Shown in pieces: positions 7,271 through 16,635 of a stretch of 64,000 nt of DNA. The stretch comes from UMGS1783 sp900555065 (GTDB lineage: Bacteria; Bacillota; Clostridia; Oscillospirales; UMGS1783). Under the pieces are notes generated by a model. The model worked only from the letters and a program-made list of their open reading frames with translations, did no database searches and was not told where the DNA came from. Made by a program: the position numbers and the translations under genes. The stretch is from NCBI GenBank assembly GCA_937991645.1, contig CALKPL010000025.1:62001-126000 (forward strand). Direction: 5' to 3'. The first letter of the stretch is position 1, and the number at the start of each line of letters is the position of its first letter.

Positions 7271-8710
7271 CTGGTCCTCCGCCAGGGGCAGGGCGAACCA
7301 GAACTGGCTGCCCACGCCCACTTGGCTGTCAACTCCGTACCACGCGCCGTGCTGTTCTATGATTTCCTTGACAATGGAAAGGCCGAGCCCCGTCCCGATT
7401 TTGGCGCGTTTGTGCGTTTTGTCAAGTTTGTAGTAGCGGTCCCATATCATACCCAGCTTTTCAGGCGGTATGCCCTCGCCGGTGTCGATCACATCGACGC
7501 GCACGGCGTTTTTGGCACGCCGGACGCGTATGGTAATTTTTTTGTCCTCGCCCGTATAGGCGATGGCGTTGTTGAGCAGGTTATACAGCACCTGTGTGAT
7601 TTTGATCTTGTCGGCGTATACATAGTAATCGCCGTCGGCGCGCAGGTTGATGGTGTAGCCGTCCTGCTCGGTAAATTTTTTGTATCGGCCCAGGATTTCC
7701 CGCACCGCGTCGGTTAAGTTGAACCTGGACAGGTTCAGCTCCATATTTCCCGCCTGGTAATTTGAAATATCCAGCACATCGTTTACAAGGTCGGTCAGGC
7801 GCTTGGATTCGTTGACGATAATTTGAAGGTTTTCCGGCGTGTTCTCAGCCGGGATATCCTGCATGACCTCTGCATAGCCCGCAATGAGAGTGAGGGGCGT
7901 GCGCAGGTCGTGCGACACGTTCGCGATCAGATCGCGCCGGTACTCGTCGACCTTGGACAGCTCCTGCGCCGCATAGCGCAGCGTGTCGGACAGCTCGGCG
8001 ATTTCCCGGTAGCCGCCGCCGGTAAAGTCTGCGTTGTAGTTGCCGGTTGCAAGTACCTTTGCGCTGTCATTGAGCTTTACAATAGGCTTAGCAATGACGC
8101 GCGAAAGGACGAACGCGAGCACCGCCGCAACAAAGATGAGCACGACAGTGATGATGGATAGCACCGATGTGAGCGTCTGTATGGTCGCGGCCACCGGCGT
8201 GACGAAGGCGTTGAGCAGGATGACCATATTGTCGCCCGCCGCATTCTGCGTCACAAGCACGTAAATGAGGCTGTCGTATGTACGGGGGATGTTGACGTAA
8301 CCCTGCGCACTCAGAAAGTCGTTGAGGTTCAGGGTGACGTAGTAGGAACCGCCGTTTTCCGTTGCGAGCCGGTAAAGGCCTGAAATGTAGCTGAGCGGCA
8401 GGTTGTGCAGCAGACAGCCGGGTTCGGTATGGCTGCGCAGTACGGGCGTCGTATACCTGTCGTTATAGATGTCAATGCACATTTCGCCGGCCTGGCCCAT
8501 ATCCAGAACCTGCTGTTCCAGGTCATCGCTGTCTATGTTCTGCGCGATCAGTTTCGCATTCGTCTTAATACTGTGTATTTTTGTCACCCGGTACACATCC
8601 TCCAGAAATCCGATCTGGAAGACCCAGAGCAGAACGAGCATGAGCGCGGTGAAACCAGCGAAATAGGCGAATACCTTCCACTTTACGCTGAGCTTGCGTT
8701 TACCCTTCAA
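7265..8710 (-). CDS. Sensor histidine kinase of a two-component system
   Basis: A 481-residue membrane kinase that should phosphorylate the response regulator encoded just upstream. Two membrane segments (about 13-33 and 180-204) flank an extracellular sensor domain of about 145 residues that I do not recognise. A HAMP linker follows, then the phosphoacceptor helix with SHDLRTPLTLIAGYAEVM (His 267) and an ATPase domain with the N box (NLLNNAIAYT) and G boxes (DTGEGIP, GTGLGLSIVKEI). Its ATG overlaps the end of the regulator gene by 11 bases. The signal it senses is unknown; the HtrA protease gene just upstream of the pair might suggest envelope stress. Confidence 0.93.
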   Translation of the reverse strand: MKGKRKLSVKWKVFAYFAGFTALMLVLLWVFQIGFLEDVYRVTKIHSIKTNAKLIAQNIDSDDLEQQVLDMGQAGEMCIDIYNDRYTTPVLRSHTEPGCLLHNLPLSYISGLYRLATENGGSYYVTLNLNDFLSAQGYVNIPRTYDSLIYVLVTQNAAGDNMVILLNAFVTPVAATIQTLTSVLSIITVVLIFVAAVLAFVLSRVIAKPIVKLNDSAKVLATGNYNADFTGGGYREIAELSDTLRYAAQELSKVDEYRRDLIANVSHDLRTPLTLIAGYAEVMQDIPAENTPENLQIIVNESKRLTDLVNDVLDISNYQAGNMELNLSRFNLTDAVREILGRYKKFTEQDGYTINLRADGDYYVYADKIKITQVLYNLLNNAIAYTGEDKKITIRVRRAKNAVRVDVIDTGEGIPPEKLGMIWDRYYKLDKTHKRAKIGTGLGLSIVKEIIEQHGAWYGVDSQVGVGSQFWFALPLAEDQL

Positions 8711-9371
8711 ATCTGTACCCCATTCCTCTGAGCGTCACAATAAATTTACTGTACGGCCCCAGGCTCTTGCGCAGCAGCTTGATGTGCGTGTCAAGGGTCC
8801 GGTCGTCGCCGTAGAAGTCGTAGCCCCACACTTCCGTAATCAGTTTTTCGCGCGAGAGCGCGATGTTGCGGTTGCGCACAAGGTAAAAAAGCAGCTCGTA
8901 CTCCTTGGGAGACAGGGATATGCGCTTGCCGTCTATGTACACGATCCGGCCTGTAAAGTCGATCTTAAGGCCTTCGCGCTCAAAGATTTCCCGGTCCTGT
9001 TTGGGTACGGCATGCGTACGGTTGATAACGGCGTTTACGCGCATCATCAGCTCGCGCGGCGAAAAGGGCTTGACCACATAGTCGTCCACGCCCAGCTCAA
9101 AGCCGTGAATGCGGTCGTATTCCTCGCCCCGGGCCGAGAGCATGATCACCGGCGTATCGCAGGTTTTTCGTATCTCCCGGCAAGCGGAAAATCCGTCCAG
9201 CTCCGGCATCATAATATCCAGAATAATAATATCATACGTGTTTTCACGGCACAGGCGCACTGCTTCCATACCGTCGGCCGCTTCGGTCACGCGGTGCCCT
9301 TCAAACTCGGCATATTTGCGGATAAGCCCTCGGATTTTTTCTTCATCATCCACTACCAGCAGATGATACAT
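8700..9371 (-). CDS. OmpR/PhoB-family response regulator
   Basis: A 223-residue transcription factor. The receiver domain (1-115) has the acidic pair DDE at residues 8-10, the phosphorylation site Asp 52 in ILDIMMPELDG, and the conserved Lys in VVKPFSPREL. The C-terminal winged-helix domain contains LSPKEYELLFYLVRN and the tail TLRGMGYRFEG typical of the OmpR family. It precedes and overlaps its kinase, a standard cognate pair. AGGTGG precedes the start. Target genes are unknown. Confidence 0.95.
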   Translation of the reverse strand: MYHLLVVDDEEKIRGLIRKYAEFEGHRVTEAADGMEAVRLCRENTYDIIILDIMMPELDGFSACREIRKTCDTPVIMLSARGEEYDRIHGFELGVDDYVVKPFSPRELMMRVNAVINRTHAVPKQDREIFEREGLKIDFTGRIVYIDGKRISLSPKEYELLFYLVRNRNIALSREKLITEVWGYDFYGDDRTLDTHIKLLRKSLGPYSKFIVTLRGMGYRFEG

Positions 9372-9404
9372 GGCGCATCCACCTTTCCAAATAATATTAT
9401 ATAC

Positions 9405-9433
9405 AGTATATTCGATCTTCCGTTGAAAAGCAA
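9405..9433 (-). promoter_or_regulatory. Possible promoter of the two-component operon
   Basis: On the minus strand TTGCTT (9428-9433), 17 bases, TATACT (9405-9410), about 34 bases before the regulator start. A second TATAAT at 9396-9401 lacks a good -35. Tentative. Confidence 0.4.
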
Positions 9434-9440
9434 GGGATAC

Positions 9441-9479
9441 GCGATATGCCTGCCAGGGAAAGCGCGGCAGGCATATCGC
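9441..9479. terminator. Hairpin between htrA-like gene and response regulator
   Basis: A perfect 14-bp stem (GCGATATGCCTGCC and its complement) with an 11-base loop. It is downstream of the htrA-like gene on the minus strand. There is no T run after it, so it may be a terminator of weak type or a processing or stability element. Confidence 0.5.
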
Positions 9480-9516
9480 TGTTGAAAAGGGAAAGACCGT
9501 GAGATCCCGGATAAGG

Positions 9517-11037
9517 TCAGCCGGCGAGCAGTATATCGGTCGTAATCTCGGTGCCGCCGCGGCTGATGGTCATGCGCATCGTGTCGCCGACCGAGAGTTC
9601 CTGCAGCACGTCGGACACGTCGTCTGCGTGATCAATGGTTTCGCCGTTCACGCTGACGATCCGGTCGCCCGCCTGAATGCCGGCGTTGGACGCGTTGGAA
9701 CCGCTCTGGACCTGAATGACGTATACGCCGTATTCCGAGACGCGATACATGGCGGCAGTCTGCTCGTCGTCGATATCAATCAGGGTTACGCCCAGTCGTA
9801 CTCCGCCCTGGGACTGCTGGCCGTCGGATTGAGAACCTCCGCCGGAAATGATTTCGTCAGTGACGGTTTTGACCTCGTTTGAGGGGATGGCGAAGCCCAG
9901 GCCCTCGATTTCGGAACCGGCGGATTTCGCGTTGACAATACCGATAAGGTAGCCGTTCTCATCGAACAGGCCGCCGCCGGAATTACCCGGATTGACCGCC
10001 GCGCTGGTCTGAAGCAGGCGCATCTGCTGCCCGTCCAGGTCGATTTCGCGGTCAAGCGCGCTGATAATGCCTTCGGTGACCGTGCCGCCGAGCTTGCCGA
10101 GCGGGTTGCCGATCGCGACTGCGACCTGCCCGACCTGCAGTTCGTCAGAGTCGGCAAAGGTGGCGGGCTTGAGGCCGGTCGCTTCAATCTTGATTACGGC
10201 AAGGTCGTTTTCAGAATCGGTACCGACAAGGCGGGCGGAGTATTCTTCACCGTTTTTGAGGGTGACGGCAATCTTGCTCGCGCCGCTGATAACATGGTTG
10301 TTGGTGACGATATATCCGTCCTCTGTCAGTATAACGCCGCTGCCCGCGCCGGTGGAGATCAACTGCTGAAAGTAGTAGGACATGGAAATCGCTTCCGTTG
10401 TGATCTCAACGACAGAGTCCGCGGCGAAATCCACGACGCTGGTCAGCGTTTTCGTCTTGCTGGAGAGGTCTGCGCTGTCCGAGGTGTGGAGCATGCCGCT
10501 GTCGCTCTGGCTTGCGGACTGCGACTGCTGCGTTGACTCCTGCGGATTTGCCTGCGCGTAAATGTAGTTGCCGAGCACGCCGCCGCCGATGCCGAACACA
10601 GCGGAAAAGAGCACGCACAGGGCGACGATTACGGCCGCGCCGCCTTTAGTGAGCCTGGATTTCGGCTTCTCCTGCTTTGCGGACTGCTTCGCGCCGCCCT
10701 GCTCCCAGAAGGGCGTGCCGCTTGCTGCGGGCTGTTGTGTGTAGACAGGCGGCGCGTAATGCGGCTGTCCATCGGACTGGGCCGCGTCGTCCATGGCGCG
10801 GTTTGCATAGGAATAGGGACCGTCCGTCGTCGCGCCGTACTGGTAATCGTCGATTACGGGGATGCCGTCGGCTTCGTCCGCGCCCGGCGCCGTCGCATTT
10901 TCCGCCTGCGCCTGTTGCGCGTCCGTGTTTTCCGCGGCCGCCGCGTATTCAGGGTGGAAACTCTCCTCTATTTTCCGCCCGATATCGTGGTTCTGGTCTT
11001 CATTGTGCATTGTGTTTTTATTGTTGTCTTCCTGCAT
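9517..11037 (-). CDS. HtrA/DegP-like membrane-anchored serine protease with PDZ domain
   Basis: Degrades misfolded proteins at the outer face of the membrane. The 506-residue protein has a cytoplasmic N-terminal tail of about 130 residues rich in Gln, Asn, Ala and Asp, one membrane segment (133-157), a Gln/Ser-rich linker, a trypsin-like domain with catalytic His 248 (TNNHVIS), Asp 278 (ENDLAVIKIE) and Ser 353 (NPGNSGGGL), and one C-terminal PDZ domain (about 415-500, SNASNAGIQAGDRIVSVNGE). AAAGGAGG lies 8 bases before the ATG. The long polar tail is typical of Gram-positive HtrA proteins. It is followed on the same strand by the two-component system, but a hairpin and a promoter lie between. 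Confidence 0.95.
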   Translation of the reverse strand: MQEDNNKNTMHNEDQNHDIGRKIEESFHPEYAAAAENTDAQQAQAENATAPGADEADGIPVIDDYQYGATTDGPYSYANRAMDDAAQSDGQPHYAPPVYTQQPAASGTPFWEQGGAKQSAKQEKPKSRLTKGGAAVIVALCVLFSAVFGIGGGVLGNYIYAQANPQESTQQSQSASQSDSGMLHTSDSADLSSKTKTLTSVVDFAADSVVEITTEAISMSYYFQQLISTGAGSGVILTEDGYIVTNNHVISGASKIAVTLKNGEEYSARLVGTDSENDLAVIKIEATGLKPATFADSDELQVGQVAVAIGNPLGKLGGTVTEGIISALDREIDLDGQQMRLLQTSAAVNPGNSGGGLFDENGYLIGIVNAKSAGSEIEGLGFAIPSNEVKTVTDEIISGGGSQSDGQQSQGGVRLGVTLIDIDDEQTAAMYRVSEYGVYVIQVQSGSNASNAGIQAGDRIVSVNGETIDHADDVSDVLQELSVGDTMRMTISRGGTEITTDILLAG

Positions 11038-11179
11038 CTGGTTTGCCTCCTTTGCGCGGGAAATGGTCCGCTGTGGTTATAGTATCGCCAATTCATGTGA
11101 CGATATCATGAACACAGCTTGAAAATAAGCTGATAAGGGTGAAAAAAACCTGAAAAATGCAGAGCTTTCACAAAAACCT

Positions 11180-11208
11180 TTGATTTTTTGACAGGCGCGG
11201 TATATAAT
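11180..11208 (+). promoter_or_regulatory. Promoter for the RNA methyltransferase-dprA-topA cluster
   Basis: TTGATT (11180-11185), 17-base spacer, TATAAT (11203-11208). A TTGACA eight bases downstream of the -35 is too close to the -10 to be used with it. Confidence 0.6.
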
Positions 11209-11243
11209 GCTTGTAGATTTTGAAGGGGAAGGTATGTGCAGCA

Positions 11244-12026
11244 ATGGAGTGGAAAACTCTTACAAGCCCCGCAAATCCGCTCGTAAAACGGTACGCAGCC
11301 CTGCAGCGCACACAGCAGCGGGCTGCGACCGGCCTGTTTTTGGCGGAAGGCGCGTCGCTTGTGCGGGAGTGTGTAAACGAACGGATCGCTTTGGAAGCGC
11401 TGTTTGTGCGCACAGGTGCGCAGGAGCGGCACGCGGCCCTGCTTGAAAGCGTGCGCTGCGAAATAGTGCTCGCGTCGGACGCAGTGCTTGCAAAGCTCAG
11501 TTCGCTCAAGAGCGCGCCGGACGTCGTCGCCGTCTGCCGCGTGCCGGCATATTGCGAATCGCTGTGCGCCGAAGGACGATATATTGTATGTGAGCAGGTG
11601 CAGGACCCGGTCAATATCGGCGCTGTCATCCGTTCGGCGGCCGCTTTTCGGATGGACGGCGTAGTTTTGTGCGGCGGCTGCGACCCCTTCGCGCCCAAGG
11701 TGCTTCGGGGGAGTATGGGCGCGGTACTCAAGGTCCCCCTGCACCGTTTCGACTCGTTTGAGTCGGCGGCGGCCGCTTTGCACGAACGCGGGCTTGTCCT
11801 GTACGCCGCCATGCTTGACAGGGGCGCGGCGCGCATCGACGCTGCGGATTTTACGCGCGGCGGCGCAGTCGCGGTCGGCAACGAGGGTGCGGGCCTGTCT
11901 GCACGTGCGGCCGCGCTTTGCGACGGGCGGGTGTATATTCCCATCGCGCCGCAGGTGGAATCGCTCAACGCGGCGGTCGCCGCATCCATTATTATGTGGG
12001 AAATGTCCGGGCGGGACAGGGGATAG
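11244..12026 (+). CDS. SpoU/TrmH-family RNA 2'-O-methyltransferase
   Basis: Methylates a ribose in rRNA or tRNA using S-adenosylmethionine. The N-terminal part matches the RNA-binding substrate domain (SPANPLVKRYAAL, FLAEGASLVRE). The C-terminal SPOUT domain carries the three SpoU motifs: QVQDPVNIGAVIRSAAAF, AVGNEGAGLS and IPIAPQVESLNAAVAASI, which form the knot that binds the cofactor. About 260 residues, the usual length. I chose the ATG at 11244, about 11 bases after AGGGGAAGG; a TTG eight codons earlier is possible. The target nucleotide cannot be told from the sequence. Confidence 0.9.
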   Translation: MEWKTLTSPANPLVKRYAALQRTQQRAATGLFLAEGASLVRECVNERIALEALFVRTGAQERHAALLESVRCEIVLASDAVLAKLSSLKSAPDVVAVCRVPAYCESLCAEGRYIVCEQVQDPVNIGAVIRSAAAFRMDGVVLCGGCDPFAPKVLRGSMGAVLKVPLHRFDSFESAAAALHERGLVLYAAMLDRGAARIDAADFTRGGAVAVGNEGAGLSARAAALCDGRVYIPIAPQVESLNAAVAASIIMWEMSGRDRG

Positions 12027-12069
12027 ATATGAAGTTGATAAATGCCGCATAGGATAGGGGAGTGAGCCA

Positions 12070-13212
12070 GTGGAAGAGAGCCGCCTTTGTCATCTTTTGT
12101 GGATGATCGCTTCGCTGCCGCCGGGCAGCGTTCAGCTTCACCGGCTGCTGGACCGGTTCGGTTCTCCTGAACAGGTGTTCCTGGCGCAGGAAGAGGAGCT
12201 GCAGGCCAGCGGGCTTTTGCAGGACCGGGAGATCGCAGCGCTTGAACGCAACCGCGACCTACGTATTGTGGACAGTGTGCTGCGTCAGTGCGAAGAGAAC
12301 GGATTGTGGATCATGACCATGGAGGACGCGGACTATCCGCGCCGCCTGCGGGAGATCGATAACCCGCCGCTGCTCCTGTTCGGAAAAGGCGTGCGCCTGG
12401 CCGACGACGCCGCGGTGCAGATTACGGTTGTAGGCACGCGGAAGATGACGGTCTACGGAAGCCGTACGGCAAAGGCGATTGCCGGCGAGCTTGCCGCATG
12501 CGGCTGCCGTATTGTCAGCGGCATGGCGGAGGGGATCGACGCCTGCGCCCACCGCGGCGCGCTGGAGGCGGGCGTGCCCACGGTCGCCGTCCTCGCCGGC
12601 GGCGCGGATGTGATCTATCCCTATTCCAACACCGCACTGTACTGGGACATTGTGGAGACGGGCTGCGTGCTCAGCGAGTTTCTGCCCGGCACACGGTCGC
12701 TCCGGCACCATTTCCAGATCCGCAACCGGTTGCTAGCCGGCATGAGCGACGGTGTGCTCGTCGTGCAGTCGCCGAAAAAGAGCGGGTCTATGATCACTGT
12801 CAAATGGGCGCTCGCTTATAACCGCGAAGTATTTGCCGTGCCGGGCGACGCGGACGTGAAGCAGAACGCCGGCACAAACGAGCTGATCCGCGACGGCGCA
12901 AAGCTTACGACGTGCGCGTTGGACGTTTTGGAGGAGTTCGGGCCGGTCACGGCTGCGGCCGCGCGCAGGCTTGCCGGGGAGCCGGAGCCCGCGCCTTTGG
13001 AAAAAACGGAGCCGGAGCCCGCGCCGGACGCCGTGGCGGCGCAGATTCTCCGCCTGCTCATCGGGCGGGATATGGACGCCTCTTCACTCGCGGCGGAAAC
13101 CGGGCTTTCGCTCGGAGATTTGATCTATCAGTTGACAGAATTGCAAATTCAGGGCATAATAACGGAAAAGCCCGGCGGAATATACGCCGTTTCCAGGGGA
13201 TATACGATATAG
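12070..13212 (+). CDS. dprA: DNA processing protein DprA (Smf)
   Basis: Loads RecA on incoming single-stranded DNA during natural transformation; many bacteria without known competence keep it. The 380-residue protein has an N-terminal helical domain, a Rossmann-like core with the motifs VGTRKMTVYGSRTAKAIAGE, SGMAEGIDACAHRGAL and VLAGGADVIYP, and a C-terminal winged-helix domain after a Glu/Pro-rich linker. It starts with GTG, preceded by AGGGGAG. It sits just before topA, the usual order in Firmicutes. Confidence 0.95.
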   Translation: MEESRLCHLLWMIASLPPGSVQLHRLLDRFGSPEQVFLAQEEELQASGLLQDREIAALERNRDLRIVDSVLRQCEENGLWIMTMEDADYPRRLREIDNPPLLLFGKGVRLADDAAVQITVVGTRKMTVYGSRTAKAIAGELAACGCRIVSGMAEGIDACAHRGALEAGVPTVAVLAGGADVIYPYSNTALYWDIVETGCVLSEFLPGTRSLRHHFQIRNRLLAGMSDGVLVVQSPKKSGSMITVKWALAYNREVFAVPGDADVKQNAGTNELIRDGAKLTTCALDVLEEFGPVTAAAARRLAGEPEPAPLEKTEPEPAPDAVAAQILRLLIGRDMDASSLAAETGLSLGDLIYQLTELQIQGIITEKPGGIYAVSRGYTI

Positions 13213-13223
13213 GAGGGCTGCAA

Positions 13224-15314
13224 ATGCCAAAACTATTGATTGTGGAGTCGCCGGCCAAGGCGAGCACAATTAAGAAATACCTGGGCAAGGACTATGAGAT
13301 CGTCGCCTCCATGGGCCACGTGCGCGATCTGCCTCCCAGCAAGATGGGCGTGGATATCGACCATGATTTCGCCCCGCAGTATGTCGTCATCAAGGGTCGG
13401 CAGAAGCTGATCGACGATTTGAAAGAGCAGGCGAAAGGGCGCGAAGTCTATCTCGCCACCGACCCGGACCGCGAAGGCGAGGCGATCTCATGGCATCTCG
13501 CCAATCTTTTGGGGCTCGACCCGAACGCGAAAAACCGCGTCACTTTTAATGAAATCAGTAAAAAGGCCGTGCTGGACGGCCTGGAGCACGCCCGCGCCAT
13601 AGACGGTGACCTCGTGGACGCACAGCAGGCGCGCCGGGTGCTCGACCGTCTTGTCGGTTATAAAATCAGCCCGTTTTTGTGGCGCAAAATTAAGAAAGGG
13701 CTGTCCGCCGGCCGCGTACAGTCGGTCGTCGTACGCCTGCTCTGCGACAGGGAGCGGGAAATCGAGCAGTTCGTGCCCGAAGAGTACTGGACCATTGCGG
13801 CCGTTTTCCGCGGCGTGGGAAGCGAAACCTTTACGGCCAGTTTTTTCGGTACGCTCGATGGAAAGATGGAACTCAAGTCCGAGGAGCAGACGAACCGCGT
13901 CCTGCAGGCGCTTGAGGGCGCGGAGTATAAAGTCCATGAAGTGGCGCAGAAGAAAAAGACGGTGCGGCCTTCTCCGCCCTATATCACTTCAACGCTGCAG
14001 CGGGAGGCGTCCCGGCGGTTCGGCTACCGTCCGGAAGTCACCATGCGGGTCGCGCAGCAGCTGTACGAGGGCGTGGACGTCGCGGGCATGGGCAGCATGG
14101 GCCTGATCACATATATGAGAACCGACAGCCTGCGCATCTCCGACGACGCAGCCGAGGCGGCGCGCGGCTACGTGCGCGACCGGTTCGGAAAAGAGTATTG
14201 CCCCGCGTCCATCAACCGCTTCAGCAAATCAAAATCTTCACAGGACGCGCACGAGGCGATCCGCCCGACGGACGTGAATATAGTCCCGGATCAAATTAAG
14301 GACAGCCTGACTTCACAGCAGTACCGGCTGTACAAGCTGATCTGGAGCCGGTTTGTTGCAAGCCAGATGAGCGCGGCGACCTACGACGTGACCGCCGTTT
14401 CCATCCTCGCGAACGGGTACCTGTTCAAGCTGCAGTATCAGAAGATCAAGTTTGACGGCTTCACCGCCCTGTATTCCGAGAGCAAGGACGAGGAAGTGAT
14501 CGATAAGGGCCGGAAAATCCCGCCGCTCAAAGAGGGCGACGTTTTGCAGTTTATTGAGCTTTTGCATGAACAGAACTTTACCAAACCGCCTGCCCGCTAT
14601 ACCGACGACACGCTGATAAAGGCGATGGAGGACAAGGGGATCGGCCGTCCGAGTACCTATGCCCCGACGATTGCGACCATCATCAACCGCGAATACGCGG
14701 TGCGGGAGAAAAAGCTGTTGTCCCCAACGCCGCTTGGCAAGATCGTCAACGATCTGATGACGGAATATTTCAAAGATATCGTAAACGTAAAGTTTACAGC
14801 GGCAATGGAGGACGACCTGGAGGAGGTCGCCAAGGGCAATCGCGACTGGGTGGACCTGATCCGCGCCTTTTACGGCGGTTTTGAGAAGACGCTCGAGGAC
14901 GCCAATGAAAAGCTGAAAGGCGTTAAGATCAAGGTGCCGGAAGAGGTGACGGACGTCATATGTGAAAAGTGCGGCCGCAACATGGTGATCCGCAGCGGTA
15001 AAAACGGTAAGTTTCTGGCCTGCCCGGGCTTCCCTGAATGCCGGAACACAAAATCGATCGTCGTGGAGACGCCCGGCGTATGTCCGGTCTGCGGCGGCAA
15101 AGTGCTCGAGAAAAAATCAAAGAAGGGCAAAACCTATTTCGGCTGCGAACACAATCCCGAGTGCCAGTTCATGACCTGGGATAAGCCGCTGGCGGACGTC
15201 TGTCCCAAGTGCGGCAAAACCCTGTTCCGCGAGACCCGCCGCGGCGGAAAGATACACTGTCTCGGCGAAGGCTGCGGCTATGAGACGGAAGGGAAGAAGA
15301 AAAATGCCGGTTAA
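13224..15314 (+). CDS. topA: DNA topoisomerase I
   Basis: Relaxes negative supercoils through a transient 5'-phosphotyrosine link. The 696-residue type IA enzyme starts with the Toprim motif KLLIVESPAKASTIKKYLG, has the acidic DPDREGEAISWH motif, and the active-site tyrosine in GLITYMRTDSLRIS near residue 298. Three C-terminal zinc-binding modules each have four cysteines (CEKC...CPGFPEC, CPVC...CEHNPEC, CPKC...CLGEGC). I chose the ATG at 13224, preceded by GGAGGG; an open frame continues for 104 codons upstream inside dprA but without a good start. The end overlaps trmFO by 11 bases. Confidence 0.97.
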   Translation: MPKLLIVESPAKASTIKKYLGKDYEIVASMGHVRDLPPSKMGVDIDHDFAPQYVVIKGRQKLIDDLKEQAKGREVYLATDPDREGEAISWHLANLLGLDPNAKNRVTFNEISKKAVLDGLEHARAIDGDLVDAQQARRVLDRLVGYKISPFLWRKIKKGLSAGRVQSVVVRLLCDREREIEQFVPEEYWTIAAVFRGVGSETFTASFFGTLDGKMELKSEEQTNRVLQALEGAEYKVHEVAQKKKTVRPSPPYITSTLQREASRRFGYRPEVTMRVAQQLYEGVDVAGMGSMGLITYMRTDSLRISDDAAEAARGYVRDRFGKEYCPASINRFSKSKSSQDAHEAIRPTDVNIVPDQIKDSLTSQQYRLYKLIWSRFVASQMSAATYDVTAVSILANGYLFKLQYQKIKFDGFTALYSESKDEEVIDKGRKIPPLKEGDVLQFIELLHEQNFTKPPARYTDDTLIKAMEDKGIGRPSTYAPTIATIINREYAVREKKLLSPTPLGKIVNDLMTEYFKDIVNVKFTAAMEDDLEEVAKGNRDWVDLIRAFYGGFEKTLEDANEKLKGVKIKVPEEVTDVICEKCGRNMVIRSGKNGKFLACPGFPECRNTKSIVVETPGVCPVCGGKVLEKKSKKGKTYFGCEHNPECQFMTWDKPLADVCPKCGKTLFRETRRGGKIHCLGEGCGYETEGKKKNAG

Positions 15315-16635
15315 GGTGATCGGCGCAGGCCTCGCCGGCAGCGAGGCCGCATGGCAGATCGCACAGGCGGGCGTACAGGCGGAGCTTGTCGAGTGCAAGC
15401 CGCTGGAGATGCCGCCCGCCCATCACAGCCCGGATTTCGCCGAGCTTGTCTGCTCCAACTCCCTGCGCGCCGCCGCTATGGAAAATGCGGTGGGTCTGCT
15501 CAAAGAGGAGATGCGGCTGCTGGGCTCGCTGATCATGGAGTGCGCGGACGCCACGAGCGTGCCGGCCGGCGGCGCGCTCGCCGTCGACCGCGCAGCATTC
15601 TCCGCGCTTGTGACGGAGAAGATCAGGGCGCACCCGAACATATCGGTTGTAACGGCGCGGCTGGATTGCATTCCGGACTGCCGTCCCTGCGTGATTGCGA
15701 CAGGCCCGCTCACCCTGCCCTCGCTTGCCGCGGATATTGCGGACAGGTTCGGCGGCGCGCTCAGCTTTTTCGACGCGGCGGCCCCAATCGTTACGTATGA
15801 GAGCATCGACATGAACACCGCCTATTTTGCCTCCCGCTACGGAAAGGGTACGCCCGACTATATCAATTGCCCCATGACGCGGGAGCAATACCTGCGTTTC
15901 CGGGACGCGCTGTGCGGCGCGCAGTGCGTGCAGCAGCGGGATTTTGAGCCGGACATGGTATTCGAGGGCTGTATGCCGATTGAGGTGATGGCGGCCAGGG
16001 GAGAGGACACGATGCGCTTCGGCCCGCTTAAACCAGTGGGACTTGAGCATCCCGTCACGGGCGCGCGGCCCTATGCCGTGGTGCAGCTTCGCAGGGACAA
16101 CGCCGCGGGGAGCCTGTACAATATGGTGGGCTTCCAGACCCATCTCACCTTTCCCGAGCAGCGGCGGGTCTTTTCTATGATCCCCGGCCTTGAGAACGCC
16201 GCTTTCGCCCGATACGGCGTAATGCACCGCAACAGTTTTATCCATTCTCCGGGGATCCTGTCGCCGGCGTATGAAGTGCTTGCGGAGCACGGCCTGTTTT
16301 TTGCCGGACAAATTACGGGCGTGGAAGGCTATGTGGAGAGCGCCGCTTCAGGACTTGTCGCGGGCGTGAACGCTGCGCGGCGGGCGCTGAACCTGGAGCT
16401 TTTGGATTTTCCGGCGTCGACGGCGACGGGCGCGCTTGCGCACTATATCAGCAACAGGGCGATTGAGGATTTCCAGCCCATGAATATCAATTTCGGGCTG
16501 ATCGAATATACAGGCGGCAAGGCCCGTGGGAAGCGGGAGCGCCGGGAACGGACGGCGCAGGCCGCGCTCAATGCGGCGCGGGCGCTGCGGCAGGAAATGC
16601 AAACGGCAGGCGTAAGAGAGGAAGGCGAGCAATGA
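15304..16635 (+). CDS. trmFO: Folate-dependent tRNA (uracil-54-C5)-methyltransferase TrmFO
   Basis: Makes ribothymidine at position 54 of tRNA using methylenetetrahydrofolate and FAD, the route used by most Firmicutes. The 443-residue flavoprotein begins with the FAD-binding motif VIGAGLAGSEAAWQIAQAG and has LVCSNSLRAA near residue 50 and GQITGVEGYVESAASGL near residue 340, all diagnostic of TrmFO. The start lies inside topA, 11 bases before that gene's stop, and the stop overlaps plsX (ATGA). The topA-trmFO pair is widely conserved. Confidence 0.96.
   Translation: MPVKVIGAGLAGSEAAWQIAQAGVQAELVECKPLEMPPAHHSPDFAELVCSNSLRAAAMENAVGLLKEEMRLLGSLIMECADATSVPAGGALAVDRAAFSALVTEKIRAHPNISVVTARLDCIPDCRPCVIATGPLTLPSLAADIADRFGGALSFFDAAAPIVTYESIDMNTAYFASRYGKGTPDYINCPMTREQYLRFRDALCGAQCVQQRDFEPDMVFEGCMPIEVMAARGEDTMRFGPLKPVGLEHPVTGARPYAVVQLRRDNAAGSLYNMVGFQTHLTFPEQRRVFSMIPGLENAAFARYGVMHRNSFIHSPGILSPAYEVLAEHGLFFAGQITGVEGYVESAASGLVAGVNAARRALNLELLDFPASTATGALAHYISNRAIEDFQPMNINFGLIEYTGGKARGKRERRERTAQAALNAARALRQEMQTAGVREEGEQ

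Noticed and set aside
12912..13223. In-frame upstream extension of topA
   Set aside because: It runs inside dprA and has no ribosome site; the ATG at 13224 follows GGAGGG and gives the canonical topoisomerase start.
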